Source: an uncultured Pelagibacteraceae bacterium
Lineage (GTDB): Bacteria; Pseudomonadota; Alphaproteobacteria; Pelagibacterales; Pelagibacteraceae
Length of the DNA stretch: 64,000 nt
Direction: 5' to 3'
Assembly (NCBI GenBank): GCA_902555465.1
Contig: CACDSN010000003.1
Coordinates: forward strand, 34,152 to 98,151
Made by a program: the position numbers and the translations under genes
Part shown: in pieces, positions 29,201-38,910 of the stretch
Numbering within the stretch: the stretch's first letter is position 1
How the letters are laid out: each line of letters starts with the position of its first letter
The notes under the pieces: generated by a model
The model's database searches: none
Told to the model about the DNA's origin: nothing
Seen by the model: only the letters and a program-made list of their open reading frames with translations

Positions 29201-31680
29201 TATTTCAAATTTAGTTCACTTAGTTTAGTAAACGGGCTATCCTTCAAGTTTATTTTTGTTTTGTTTTTATTAAAATTTTCTTTTGCTGGGATATATCTAA
29301 AATATACCTCATTATCCTTTTCATATATTTTGTAATTCATCTTTTTTAAAACCTTAATAAAATTTAACTTATTACAACCTAATAAATTTAGCATATCTGG
29401 CACAAGTTTAATCTCTCTATTTTTACTTTCATCTTGTTTATTAGAATTAAATATCATTATAAAGAGTCTTTCTAGTATATCTATCCTAACAAACATTTTC
29501 TCAAAATTTTCAAAACCACATAAAAGCATAAAATCTTTGTTTATTTTTAAATTGCTTTCATAAAAATTAAGTCCAAAAACTGGAGGATGTAGATCATAGA
29601 ATTTTTGATAAAAATTTTTCCATAATAATATTCTTAATGACACTGAACTAGGCTTAAATAGTTTATGGAGAAATATATGATAACGACCAAATTTAACTCC
29701 AACTTCTCTTAATACTTTTCTTTCTTGTTGTCCTAGATTTTTTAAAATTACTTTAATTTTTTCTCTTTTAACAACACCATTATTTTCATATAAATTATAC
29801 GCTAGTGCTCGGACGGTTGAATTATTTTCTTTTAAATTTTTTAATTTAATTAAACTTTCTAATTCTGTCTCAATTTTATTTTTGATCCATTTCTCTAAAT
29901 ATATTTTTAGTTTATTTTTATCTTTATTTTCAATCATATCATCAATAATTAATTCAATAATTGGTGATAAATAATCTTTACCTTTTTGAAGTCTAGCAAT
30001 TGGATATTCATTCCAATGAATTTTAAAATCTGGCTTTAACTCTATTAAACCAGAATAAATAATCTGATCTATTCTTTTTAATATTTCAGGCATAACAGTT
30101 TGTCTTGATGCTTTTTTAAGGGATTTTATATCTGCTTCAAGTGTATCAACCTTTAAGTCTAGCTCTAATTTTAAACCGTTTAGATTTCCTATAAATTGAT
30201 CATTTATACTAACTTTTTTGTTATCAATAATTTCAGTTTTAAATGATATATCCTGTTTTAAACCTTTAGCCAAAACACTCGCTCTTTTATCAATAAATGT
30301 TTTAGTTAATTCTTCATGTAATCTATCCGAGAGCTTATCTTCAATAAATTTTGTTCTTTCTATCCAATAATCATTATTTTCAACCCAATTAGATTTATTA
30401 GCTACATATGACCAAGTTCTGACATTAGCTATTCTATTTGAAATAGAGTCTACATTTCCCTCAGTTTTATCTAGTACTTTTAACTGATCTTTGAAATATG
30501 AATTTGGAATTTTGCCATTATTAGTTGACAAAAAACTAAATACTTTTTTTACAATTTCTAAATGTTTTCCATAACTTTTTTTTACAAAATCTGGTATTTG
30601 GCAACATTCCCATAATAACCTTAAATTTTTTTCATCATTTTTAATTTTAATTTCATTTTCATTATTAACTAAGTATTTTAAAACCTTCTCATCTTCACAT
30701 TCATTTATACGTTTTAACCAATCCATTTTAGGCTTTACTTCTAAAGATTTAATTAAATTTGAAGAATTGCTAAAATTTAACTCAGAATTTCTCCAAAAAA
30801 TAAAATTTATTTTTTCAAACTTATGATTTTCTATTAGCTCGATATCATCATTGTTAATGCTTTGAACTTCTCCTGTTACTCCAAAATTTCCATCATTCAT
30901 ATATCTGCCAGCTCTACCAGCTATTTGACCAATTTCTGCAAGATTTAACTTTCTCTGTTTTTTTCCGTCGAATTTTTTTAAATTTGAAAAATAAACATAG
31001 TTTAAGTCCATGTTTATTCCCATTCCAATTGCATCTGTGGCAACTAAATAATCTACGTCCCCAGATTGATAAAGTGATACTTGAGAATTTCTGGTCTTAG
31101 GACTTAAAGATCCCATTACTATTGCACATCCTCCTTTTTGTCTCCTCAGTAATTCTGCGATTCCATAAACCTCTTCTGCGGAAAAAGCGATTATTGCACT
31201 TTTTCTTTCTATACGTGAAATTTTTTTATGCCCTGAGTAAGATAATTTTGAATATCTTTCCTTGTTAATAAATTCTATTTCCTCACCCAGATTTGACAAT
31301 AAATTTTTCATTGTATGAGAACCCATAAACATTGTTTGCTTTTCACCTCTTAAGTTTAAAAGTCTTTCTGTAAAAATATGTCCTCTTTCATGATCACTGC
31401 ACATTTGTATTTCATCAATTGCAACGAATTCTACTTTTTTATCAATTGGCATTGACTCAACAGTACATAGAAAATATTTTGCATTTAAAGGAATTATCTT
31501 TTCCTCACCAGTTATTAGAGCAACCGATGATACATCAATTTTTTTTACTACTTTGTCGTAAACTTCTCTTGCAAGTAATCTCAAAGGAAAGCCAATCATT
31601 CCAGATTTAAAAGAAAGCATAGTTTCTATCGCTAGAAAAGTTTTTCCTGTGTTAGTTGGTCCAAGTACTGCTGTAATCAT
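29200..31680 (-). CDS. Suv3-like ATP-dependent RNA helicase
   Basis: 826 residues. Walker A in TAVLGPTNTGKT (7-14), DEIQM (89-93) as the DExH-like box, SHTM region, and motif VI QIAGRAGRY. This is the Suv3/SUPV3L1 type, the helicase that works with PNPase in mitochondria. Alphaproteobacteria carry a homologue in the fdxA-carD neighbourhood, as here. The C-terminal part is family-specific and lysine-rich. It may unwind structured RNA for decay; a pnp gene is present at 1.4 kb but is not linked to it. Confidence 0.9.
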   Translation of the reverse strand: MITAVLGPTNTGKTFLAIETMLSFKSGMIGFPLRLLAREVYDKVVKKIDVSSVALITGEEKIIPLNAKYFLCTVESMPIDKKVEFVAIDEIQMCSDHERGHIFTERLLNLRGEKQTMFMGSHTMKNLLSNLGEEIEFINKERYSKLSYSGHKKISRIERKSAIIAFSAEEVYGIAELLRRQKGGCAIVMGSLSPKTRNSQVSLYQSGDVDYLVATDAIGMGINMDLNYVYFSNLKKFDGKKQRKLNLAEIGQIAGRAGRYMNDGNFGVTGEVQSINNDDIELIENHKFEKINFIFWRNSELNFSNSSNLIKSLEVKPKMDWLKRINECEDEKVLKYLVNNENEIKIKNDEKNLRLLWECCQIPDFVKKSYGKHLEIVKKVFSFLSTNNGKIPNSYFKDQLKVLDKTEGNVDSISNRIANVRTWSYVANKSNWVENNDYWIERTKFIEDKLSDRLHEELTKTFIDKRASVLAKGLKQDISFKTEIIDNKKVSINDQFIGNLNGLKLELDLKVDTLEADIKSLKKASRQTVMPEILKRIDQIIYSGLIELKPDFKIHWNEYPIARLQKGKDYLSPIIELIIDDMIENKDKNKLKIYLEKWIKNKIETELESLIKLKNLKENNSTVRALAYNLYENNGVVKREKIKVILKNLGQQERKVLREVGVKFGRYHIFLHKLFKPSSVSLRILLWKNFYQKFYDLHPPVFGLNFYESNLKINKDFMLLCGFENFEKMFVRIDILERLFIMIFNSNKQDESKNREIKLVPDMLNLLGCNKLNFIKVLKKMNYKIYEKDNEVYFRYIPAKENFNKNKTKINLKDSPFTKLSELNLK

Positions 31681-31849
31681 TTTTTATTTCAACTTTTTGT
31701 GTCTAATATATTTTAACAACTATATCTAGTATCTCCAAAAGAACAAAAATAGGTTAAAAGGTGTCCGAATCATAATTATAAATGTTCTCATTTTTATAAA
31801 AAAATTATTTAATTTTAACATTAAATATTAAAATTAAAAAATATTTTAA

Positions 31850-32272
31850 TTAGCCTCCAATTCCAGCATTCGGCATTTTAAAATTTATTATTTTCCATAT
31901 ACCAGATGAAGAAGCTATAATTTTATTTTTTGATTTAATAATACAATCTAAAAAAACCAACGAATTAGTTTTTTTATTGATTGAAACAATGCCAATAATT
32001 TCATCACGATATTTTGTTGGAGATATAAATTTAATGTCTAAAGATATTGTAACGCAAGGTTTACCTTTTGCTACACTGTGAGCAGCTGTTCCTGAGCCAG
32101 CATCTATAATTGAACAAATATATCCACCATGAGTAATTCTTGCTCTATTTAGATGTATTTTTCTAATTTTTGTTTTGAATTCAAATTTATCTTTTTTAAT
32201 CTTTCGGAATAAAAGACCACCATTGTTTTTTAAAAATCCAGGCTTAGTACTTATTTGTTTAAATTTTTCCAT
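31850..32272 (-). CDS. PaaI-type hotdog thioesterase
   Basis: 140 residues from ATG at 32272 (MEKFKQISTKPGFLKNNGGL). The hotdog signature is ITHGGYICSIIDAGSGTAAHSVA followed by VTISLDIKFISPTKYRDEIIG. It probably hydrolyses an acyl-CoA thioester; the substrate is not known. A longer frame up to 32416 would run through the tRNA-Arg gene and is rejected. It is an isolated gene with a 169-nt gap after the helicase. Confidence 0.85.
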   Translation of the reverse strand: MEKFKQISTKPGFLKNNGGLLFRKIKKDKFEFKTKIRKIHLNRARITHGGYICSIIDAGSGTAAHSVAKGKPCVTISLDIKFISPTKYRDEIIGIVSINKKTNSLVFLDCIIKSKNKIIASSSGIWKIINFKMPNAGIGG

Positions 32273-32367
32273 TATAAAATTAACGTTAAAATAAATAGCA
32301 ATAAAATAATAATTATAAAAAAGTAAATTACAGATTTTTGCAAAGATATTTTCATCAAATTCCTTTC

Positions 32368-32444
32368 TGGTACGCCTGCTAGGATTTGAACCCAGAACCT
32401 CCTGGTCCGTAGCCAAGCGCTCTATCCAATTGAGCTACAGGCGC
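32368..32444 (-). tRNA. tRNA-Arg (anticodon ACG)
   Basis: 77 nt including encoded CCA, on the minus strand. Acceptor GCGCCTG/CAGGCGT (G-U at the end pair), D arm AGCTCAATTGGATAGAGC, anticodon stem CTTGG/CCAGG around CTACGGA giving ACG (read as ICG), T arm TCTGGGTTCAAATCCTAG-type. Confidence 0.95.
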
Positions 32445-32741
32445 TTTTTAATTACAACTGGTAGTTTTTAATGTAATTATTTTTTTTATCAATTATTCTT
32501 ATTTATAGATTTAAGGTGATTTTTGAGCAAAATATTTTGTATCCAGTATTTTGCATCTAGATCATTTTTTGATTTGTATGTAAGGTGAGTTATTAAATAG
32601 CACCATAAATTGTTTAAAATATATCTAATTTGCATATCAATTAGTATTTAAAATATTTAGATTGTTTAAATTTTGTATTAAATATGGCCAAAAAATTACT
32701 TATTTTTTAAAAAGAGCGTATAATAAGTATAAATTGATTCA
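32445..32741. promoter_or_regulatory. 297-nt region before the pyruvate dehydrogenase operon
   Basis: The longest gene-free stretch in the window. It ends with a perfect -10 TATAAT at 32719-32724, 17 nt before the first ATG; the matching -35 is poor. An 11-nt direct repeat with one mismatch, TATTTTGTATC (32533) and TATTTTGCATC (32547), is spaced 14 bp apart. An AT-only hairpin, TAATTACA/TGTAATTA at 32449-32479 followed by Ts, may be chance. No ORF is convincing. Confidence 0.45.
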
Positions 32742-35700
32742 ATGAGCAAAAATATATTAGTTCCAGACATTGGTGATTTTGAGAACGTCGAAATCATAGA
32801 AGTATTGGTTAAACAAGGAGATGAGATAAAAATTAACGATCCGCTAATAACTCTAGAAAGTGATAAATCTAGTGTAGAGGTTCCTTCAACTGGACAAGGT
32901 ATAATTGAAAAGTTAAATGTAAAAGTTGGAGATAAAGTTTCAAAAGGTGATTTAATTTTATCAATTAATTCCCAAAATGTTGAGCCAAAGACTAATATAC
33001 CTCCATCTACAGAAAAGATTATTGAGCAAGCAGAAAAGATTTTAGAAAAAGAAAAAAGTAAGAAAGAAGAATTATCAACTGATAATAGTAAAAATTTAAG
33101 AAAACATAAAACGCAAGAAAAAGATGAAAGAATTATTGTGACAGATAGTAAAGATATAGATCCTTTAGAAACAAAGGAATGGATAGACTCTTTAAATGCT
33201 GTTGTTGATAATCTTGGAAATGAAAGGGCTCACTTTCTTTTAAGACAATTAATTGATCAGTCTTATAGAAAAGGATCCAGAATTCCATTTATACAAAACA
33301 CTCCGTATATAAATACTATACCACCTGATGAGGAAAAAAAATCTTCAGGTGATCAAAATATAGAAAGAAAAATTAGATCTTTAATTAGATGGAATGCTGC
33401 TGCAATGGTAGTAAGAGCGAATAAAAAATTTCCTGAACTTGGAGGACATATAGGTACATTTGCATCTGCAGCTACTTTGTATGATGTAGGAATGAACCAT
33501 TTTTGGAGAGCAAAGAATCATCAATTTGGTGGTGATCTAATTTATTTTCAAGGACATTCTGCACCTGGGGTATACTCCAGAGCTTTTTTAGAGGGGAGAC
33601 TTACAGAAGAGCAATTAGATAATTTTAGGCAGGAAGTTGGACCAAATGGTTTATCTTCATATCCGCATCCTTGGCTAATGCATAAGTTTTGGCAATTTCC
33701 GACAGTATCGATGGGCCTTGGCCCAATGTTAGCAATTTATCAAGCACGTTTTATGAAATATTTGATCAATCGGGGTTTAATAAAAGATGAAAATAGAAAA
33801 GTATGGGCATTCCTAGGCGATGGAGAAATGGATGAACCAGAGTCTCTTGGAGCTATTGCTCTAGCTTCCAGAGAAAATTTAGATAATTTAATATTTGTAA
33901 TTAATTGTAATTTGCAAAGACTAGATGGCCCAGTAAGAGGGAATGGAAAAATAATTCAAGAATTAGAGGGAAGTTTCAGAGGATCAGGTTGGAATGTAAT
34001 TAAAGTCATTTGGGGATCTTATTGGGATCCTTTATTAGCAAATGATAAAACTGGGTTACTTATAAAAAGAATGAATGAAGCAGTTGATGGTGAATATCAA
34101 GCCTTTAAAGCAAAAGGGGGAGCTTATGTAAGAGAGAAATTTTTTGGCAAATACCCCGAATTATCTAAATTGATTTCATCTTACAGTGACAAAGATATTT
34201 GGAGATTAAACAGAGGTGGCCATGATCCTCACAAGGTATATGCAGCATATCACAAGGCAATGGAAAATAAAGGAAGTCCTACAGTAGTTATAACAAAAAC
34301 AATTAAAGGATATGGAATGGGTAAATCAGGAGAAAGCATTAATACTACCCACCAGCAAAAAAAATTAGATGTCGATGATCTAATGTATTATAGAGATAGA
34401 TTTGATGTGCCGCTAACTGACGAACAAGTTAAGAATGTTGAATATTATAGACCAAAAGAAAATTCAGATGAAATTAAATACTTAAAAGAAAGAAGATTAA
34501 AATTAAATGGATATCTCCCAGAAAGATCTACGTTTGCAAAACCAATTAAAGCGCCACCTGAAGATATTTTTGAAGTAATGACAAAATCAACTGGTGAAAA
34601 GGAAATGTCAACAACAATGGCACTAGTTCGAATGCTGACTAATCTTTTGAGGGACAAAAATGTTGCATCAAGATTGGTTCCAATAATCCCTGATGAAGCC
34701 AGAACTTTCGGAATGGAAGGTTTTTTTCAAAAAATTGGTATATATGCCCATGAAGGTCAAAAATATGAACCTGTAGATTCGGAACAACTAAGTTCTTATA
34801 GGGAAGATAAAAAAGGACAAGTTTTAGAGGAAGGAATAACAGAAGCTGGATCAATGTCGTCTTGGATAGCAGCCGGAACATCATATACAAACCATGATAT
34901 AGAAATGATTCCTATTTATTTATTTTATTCAATGTTTGGATTTCAAAGAGTCGGGGATTTTGCATGGGCTGCAGGAGACAGTCAAGCAAGAGGTTTCTTA
35001 ATAGGTGCAACTTCAGGCAGAACAACTTTAGCTGGCGAGGGATTACAACATCAAGATGGTCACAGTCATCTCTTGTCCTCGACAATACCAAATTGTGTTT
35101 CATATGATCCAACTTTTTCATATGAATTAGCAGTTATTTTCAGAGATGGACTTAAAAGAATGCACGAAAAGAAAGAAAATATTTTTTATTATATTACAAC
35201 TATGAATGAAAACTATCCACATCCTGCAATGCCAAAAGGAAGTGAAGAAGGAATACTAAAGGGGATGTATAAAATTAGAGAATTTTCAAAATATAAAAAA
35301 ATAAAAATACAATTACTTGGTTCAGGAACAATTTTAAGAGAAATGATAGATGCTGCCGAAATGCTACAAAAAGAATATCAAATAGATAGTGATGTGTGGA
35401 GTGTAACAAGTTTTAGTGAATTGAGAAAAAATGGAATGGAAGTAGAAAGATATAATCTATTACATCCAGATAAAAAAAAGAAAAAGTCTTATATTGAAGA
35501 GTGCCTAGGAAATACTGAAGGTCCTATCTTAGCTGCTTCAGACTATATGAGATTAAATTCTGATCAAATCAGATCTTATATTAATAAAAGTTTTTACTCC
35601 TTAGGTACAGATGGTTATGGGAGGAGCGATACAAGAAAGAACTTAAGAAAATTTTTTGAGGTAGATAAAAATTATATAACAACTTATGCGTTGAGTGTTT

Positions 35701-35795
35701 TAGCAAATGAGCAATTGTTATCTTCTAAGTATGCTGTTGATGCAATAAAAAAATACAAAATAGATGCTGAAAAACCAATGCCTACTAAACTTTAA
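32742..35795 (+). CDS. aceE: Pyruvate dehydrogenase E1 (homodimeric type) with N-terminal lipoyl domain
   Basis: 1017 residues. Residues 1-77 are a complete biotinyl/lipoyl domain with the lipoylation Lys42 in ITLESDKSSVEVPS. A charged linker (about 80-135) follows, then an AceE-type E1 starting at about residue 136 (DIDPLETKEWIDSL). TPP-binding motif: AFLGDGEMDEPESLGA ending in FVINCNLQRLDGPV. The E1 part alone is about 880 aa, the usual AceE size (887 in E. coli), so the lipoyl domain is an addition. It decarboxylates pyruvate and passes acetyl to lipoate. Stop overlaps aceF start by 1 nt. No lpd (E3) is nearby. Confidence 0.95.
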   Translation: MSKNILVPDIGDFENVEIIEVLVKQGDEIKINDPLITLESDKSSVEVPSTGQGIIEKLNVKVGDKVSKGDLILSINSQNVEPKTNIPPSTEKIIEQAEKILEKEKSKKEELSTDNSKNLRKHKTQEKDERIIVTDSKDIDPLETKEWIDSLNAVVDNLGNERAHFLLRQLIDQSYRKGSRIPFIQNTPYINTIPPDEEKKSSGDQNIERKIRSLIRWNAAAMVVRANKKFPELGGHIGTFASAATLYDVGMNHFWRAKNHQFGGDLIYFQGHSAPGVYSRAFLEGRLTEEQLDNFRQEVGPNGLSSYPHPWLMHKFWQFPTVSMGLGPMLAIYQARFMKYLINRGLIKDENRKVWAFLGDGEMDEPESLGAIALASRENLDNLIFVINCNLQRLDGPVRGNGKIIQELEGSFRGSGWNVIKVIWGSYWDPLLANDKTGLLIKRMNEAVDGEYQAFKAKGGAYVREKFFGKYPELSKLISSYSDKDIWRLNRGGHDPHKVYAAYHKAMENKGSPTVVITKTIKGYGMGKSGESINTTHQQKKLDVDDLMYYRDRFDVPLTDEQVKNVEYYRPKENSDEIKYLKERRLKLNGYLPERSTFAKPIKAPPEDIFEVMTKSTGEKEMSTTMALVRMLTNLLRDKNVASRLVPIIPDEARTFGMEGFFQKIGIYAHEGQKYEPVDSEQLSSYREDKKGQVLEEGITEAGSMSSWIAAGTSYTNHDIEMIPIYLFYSMFGFQRVGDFAWAAGDSQARGFLIGATSGRTTLAGEGLQHQDGHSHLLSSTIPNCVSYDPTFSYELAVIFRDGLKRMHEKKENIFYYITTMNENYPHPAMPKGSEEGILKGMYKIREFSKYKKIKIQLLGSGTILREMIDAAEMLQKEYQIDSDVWSVTSFSELRKNGMEVERYNLLHPDKKKKKSYIEECLGNTEGPILAASDYMRLNSDQIRSYINKSFYSLGTDGYGRSDTRKNLRKFFEVDKNYITTYALSVLANEQLLSSKYAVDAIKKYKIDAEKPMPTKL

Positions 35796-37075
35796 TGGCT
35801 TTAATTGATATAAAAGTACCAAATATAGGAGACTTTAATGATGTAGAGATTATAGAAATATTAGTAAAAGAAGGTCAGCAAATAAATAAAAATGATTCAT
35901 TAATCACTCTTGAAAGTGATAAATCAAGTGTGGAAGTTCCATCTAATCATTCGGGCAAAATATCCAAAATAAATGTAAGAGTTGGAGATAAGGTTTCGGA
36001 GGGAGATTTAATACTTAAGATAGTATCATCCGAAAAACAGAATATAAAAAGTGATAACAAAGAAACCAGTACCACTAAAGAAAATCATAAATCACCTGAA
36101 AAAATTCAAGAAAAATCAGAGATAAGATCCAATACACAAACTATTTCTAATACAAATAAATCAGTATTAGCAAGTCCAAAAGTAAGAAAATTTGCGAGAG
36201 AACTTGGTACGGATATAAGTAAAATTTTGGGGTCTGAAAAATTTGGAAGAGTTACAGAAGAGGATGTAAAAAGTTTTGTCAAAATTGGCATAAATCAAAA
36301 ACATCTATTAAATAATAATGAAGAAAACTATAAGCCACAAATCAAAATTGAATATGAACACTCTGATTTTGGTGATATTGATGTTAAGGATATACCAAGA
36401 ATAAAAAAATTAGCAGCGCCGCATCTTGTAAATTCTTTTAATACAATCCCACACGTTACACATCATGATGAAATTGACATTACTGAAATGGAAGAATTTA
36501 GAAATTCATTAACAGATCACTTTACTGGAGAAAAACTAAAAATTACTCCACTAGCATTTATTATGAAAGCTTTAGTGGGAGCTTTAAAAGAATTTCCATC
36601 TTTTAATTCATCTATTGAAGACATGAGTAGTGGAAAAATTACTTTTAAAAAATATTTTCATATAGGTATAGCTGTAGATACTCCCAATGGTTTGATGGTT
36701 CCTAAAATAAGACATGTTGACAAAAAAAATATTCAGAATCTATCAGTAGAATTAAAAGAGGTTGCTAAAAAATGTAGAGATTTAAAAATTGATAAGAAAG
36801 AATTTTATGGAGGATCAATGACAATATCTAGTCTTGGAGGTATTGGAGGAAGTTTCTTTACACCAATTATAAATTACCCCGAGGTAGCAATATTAGGAGT
36901 TAGTAAATCAAATACAAAACAAATCTTTTTAGGAGATCGATTTACATCAAGAACTATATTGCCAATTTCTTTGTCCTATGATCATAGAATTATTGACGGT
37001 GCAGAAGCTGCCAGATTTTGTAATGAGATTAGGGATAATTTAGGTAAAAATTTTGCTTTTAAATTAGCTGTATAA
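35795..37075 (+). CDS. aceF: Dihydrolipoamide acetyltransferase (E2) of pyruvate dehydrogenase
   Basis: 426 residues. One lipoyl domain (1-78, Lys43 in LESDKSSVEVPS), a linker, a peripheral subunit-binding domain (LASPKVRKFARELGTDISKILGS) and the acetyltransferase core ending with the catalytic SLSYDHRIIDGAEAARF (His, Asp). E. coli AceF has three lipoyl domains; here there is one, with another fused to E1. The two lipoyl domains are near-identical over ITLESDKSSVEVPS and share GDF-x-x-VEIIE-x-LVK. Confidence 0.95.
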   Translation: MALIDIKVPNIGDFNDVEIIEILVKEGQQINKNDSLITLESDKSSVEVPSNHSGKISKINVRVGDKVSEGDLILKIVSSEKQNIKSDNKETSTTKENHKSPEKIQEKSEIRSNTQTISNTNKSVLASPKVRKFARELGTDISKILGSEKFGRVTEEDVKSFVKIGINQKHLLNNNEENYKPQIKIEYEHSDFGDIDVKDIPRIKKLAAPHLVNSFNTIPHVTHHDEIDITEMEEFRNSLTDHFTGEKLKITPLAFIMKALVGALKEFPSFNSSIEDMSSGKITFKKYFHIGIAVDTPNGLMVPKIRHVDKKNIQNLSVELKEVAKKCRDLKIDKKEFYGGSMTISSLGGIGGSFFTPIINYPEVAILGVSKSNTKQIFLGDRFTSRTILPISLSYDHRIIDGAEAARFCNEIRDNLGKNFAFKLAV

Positions 37076-37093
37076 TTATAAGTTTCGTTCTAA

Positions 37094-38002
37094 ATGTCAA
37101 AATCAATTTCTATTTTAAGTGCACTAGGATGTACCATTATATGGGGTACTACATTTATAGCCCAAGATACTGGCATGGAGTTTATCGGACCATATCTATT
37201 TAATGGTGTAAGGTTTTTTGTTGGATTTTTAGTTTTATTACCTTTTTTTTTATATTTTGAAAAAAAAAATATAAATAAGGAGTTAGTAAAAAATAGTAAT
37301 AAATTTTTTAAATATTCGTTTTTAATAGGGGTATTTTTATTTTTAGGATCTGCTTTACAACAAATATCACTTCAATTTACAGATGTTGCCAACGCTGCTT
37401 TTTTTACAATTTTTTATGTACCCATGGTTCCAATAATAGTTTTTTTTCTATTCAAAGAAAAAATTCATTGGAGTAATTGGCCTTCGATAATTTTGTGTCT
37501 TCTTGGTGGTTATTTGCTTACAAACTTTTATGATGCAACTATAAGAAAAGGAGATGCACTTGTTGTATTATGTGCTGTATTTTGGGCTCTTCATATTATT
37601 TATGTTGGAAAGGTAATTAAAAATTTTAACTTACCAATATTGATAGGCCTGATTCAAACTTTAGTTGTCTCTATATTTTCAATCATAGGCGCATTCCTTT
37701 TTGAAGAAATAAATATTGATGGAATATTTAAGCAGACATACCAAATACTTTATGCTGGGATATTATCTGGAGGATTTGCTTTTGTCTTACAAATTTATGC
37801 ACAAAAAAATATTACTCCAACCCCAGCAGCAATAATATTTTCTTTAGAAGGGGTTATTGCAACTATTGCAGCTTGGTTTTTATTAAGTCAAATACTTAAC
37901 TTAAATAATATTATTGGATGCATATTTATAATTTTAGGAGTTCTTATATCTCAAATAGTACCTGAGTTAAAAATAAATAAAGTAAAACAAAATCAAGGAT
38001 AA
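37094..38002 (+). CDS. EamA/DMT-superfamily transporter
   Basis: 302 residues with about ten membrane helices in two EamA repeats; the first begins ILSALGCTIIWGTTFIAQDTGM and the second around GDALVVLCAVFWALHIIYVGKV. Members export or import amino acids or other small metabolites; the substrate cannot be told. It lies 18 nt after aceF, so it may be part of that transcript. Its 3' end overlaps the convergent uppP by 36 nt. Confidence 0.87.
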   Translation: MSKSISILSALGCTIIWGTTFIAQDTGMEFIGPYLFNGVRFFVGFLVLLPFFLYFEKKNINKELVKNSNKFFKYSFLIGVFLFLGSALQQISLQFTDVANAAFFTIFYVPMVPIIVFFLFKEKIHWSNWPSIILCLLGGYLLTNFYDATIRKGDALVVLCAVFWALHIIYVGKVIKNFNLPILIGLIQTLVVSIFSIIGAFLFEEINIDGIFKQTYQILYAGILSGGFAFVLQIYAQKNITPTPAAIIFSLEGVIATIAAWFLLSQILNLNNIIGCIFIILGVLISQIVPELKINKVKQNQG

Positions 38003-38734
38003 TAATACTCTGTATATAACAAAAATATTAAGTGAAAAATTTTTCGTATAAATTAAAAAATACTTAATAGTCAGATATGAAAATATATAGGAAAAAATAA
38101 TTCCTAGTATTATATTTAAATTTAGTATTTCCTCTTTTATAAATGTATTTTTTAAAGTTAAAACACTTGCCCCCAACAAAGCAGGGATAGATAAAATAAA
38201 GGATATTTTAGCAGCATCGTATCTATTAAAATTTAAAAACCTAGAGCCGGTTATTACAATTCCAGCTCTACTTGCCCCAGGTATTAAGGCTAAGATCTGA
38301 AACATCCCTATTGTAGATATATTTTTTAAATTTAAATTTCCTTCTAATGACTTAGATGCACTAAATTTATCTGCAAAATATAATAAAATTCCAAAAACTA
38401 ATGTAGACCATGCAATGATTTCAATGTTACGTAAATTTTCATAAATATTATATTCATAAAAAAAATAACCTACTATAATTAAAGGTAGCGAACCGATAAT
38501 AAGTAAATTTAATATTTTCTTATTGTTAGAAAAATCAATTAAGTCTTTCATGAAATAGTGCATGATTGCTATTAGTGAACCTAGATGTAAACTAGCATCC
38601 ATTAAAACTGAACTTTTGTAACTGTTAAAAATATCTGAGAATATAACTAAATGTGCTGATGAGCTAACCGGAATAAATTCTGAGATTCCTTGAATTAGAG
38701 ATAAAATAAGTGTTTGAAGATAAATTAATGACAT
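37967..38734 (-). CDS. uppP: Undecaprenyl-diphosphatase
   Basis: 255 residues, multi-helix membrane protein. The two active-site segments are GISEFIPVSSSAHLVIF (Glu, Ser) and PGASRAGIVITGSRFL (Arg). It recycles undecaprenyl pyrophosphate for peptidoglycan and other envelope glycans. Confidence 0.95.
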   Translation of the reverse strand: MSLIYLQTLILSLIQGISEFIPVSSSAHLVIFSDIFNSYKSSVLMDASLHLGSLIAIMHYFMKDLIDFSNNKKILNLLIIGSLPLIIVGYFFYEYNIYENLRNIEIIAWSTLVFGILLYFADKFSASKSLEGNLNLKNISTIGMFQILALIPGASRAGIVITGSRFLNFNRYDAAKISFILSIPALLGASVLTLKNTFIKEEILNLNIILGIIFSYIFSYLTIKYFLIYTKNFSLNIFVIYRVLLSLILFYFIYF

Positions 38735-38844
38735 TAATTTTTTATTGGTAAACTATATAACTTGAATTTAAAGCAATTCGTTTAATGCATATTACATATG
38801 CATTTTTGTTAAAAATATTAAAAAAAAAGGGTTTTTTTTAAAAT

Positions 38845-38865
38845 AAGGTAAATAATACTTACCTT
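38845..38865. promoter_or_regulatory. Perfect inverted repeat before gltD
   Basis: AAGGTAA (38845-38851), 7-nt centre ATAATAC, TTACCTT (38859-38865). A perfect 7+7 palindrome 46 nt before the chosen gltD start. The geometry fits a dimeric regulator operator; as RNA it could form a hairpin without a following T run. No regulator is identified. Confidence 0.5.
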
Positions 38866-38910
38866 TATATGCTTTTTACATCATATTTAATGATATATAA
38901 GCAGCCCACT

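Noticed and set aside
32273-32416. N-terminal extension of the thioesterase to 32416
   Set aside because: It translates through the tRNA-Arg gene; the ATG at 32272 gives a normal hotdog protein.
32449-32487. Possible terminator hairpin TAATTACA/TGTAATTA followed by Ts
   Set aside because: No plus-strand gene upstream needs it, the stem has only two G-C pairs and the loop is 15 nt; such structures arise by chance in AT-rich DNA.
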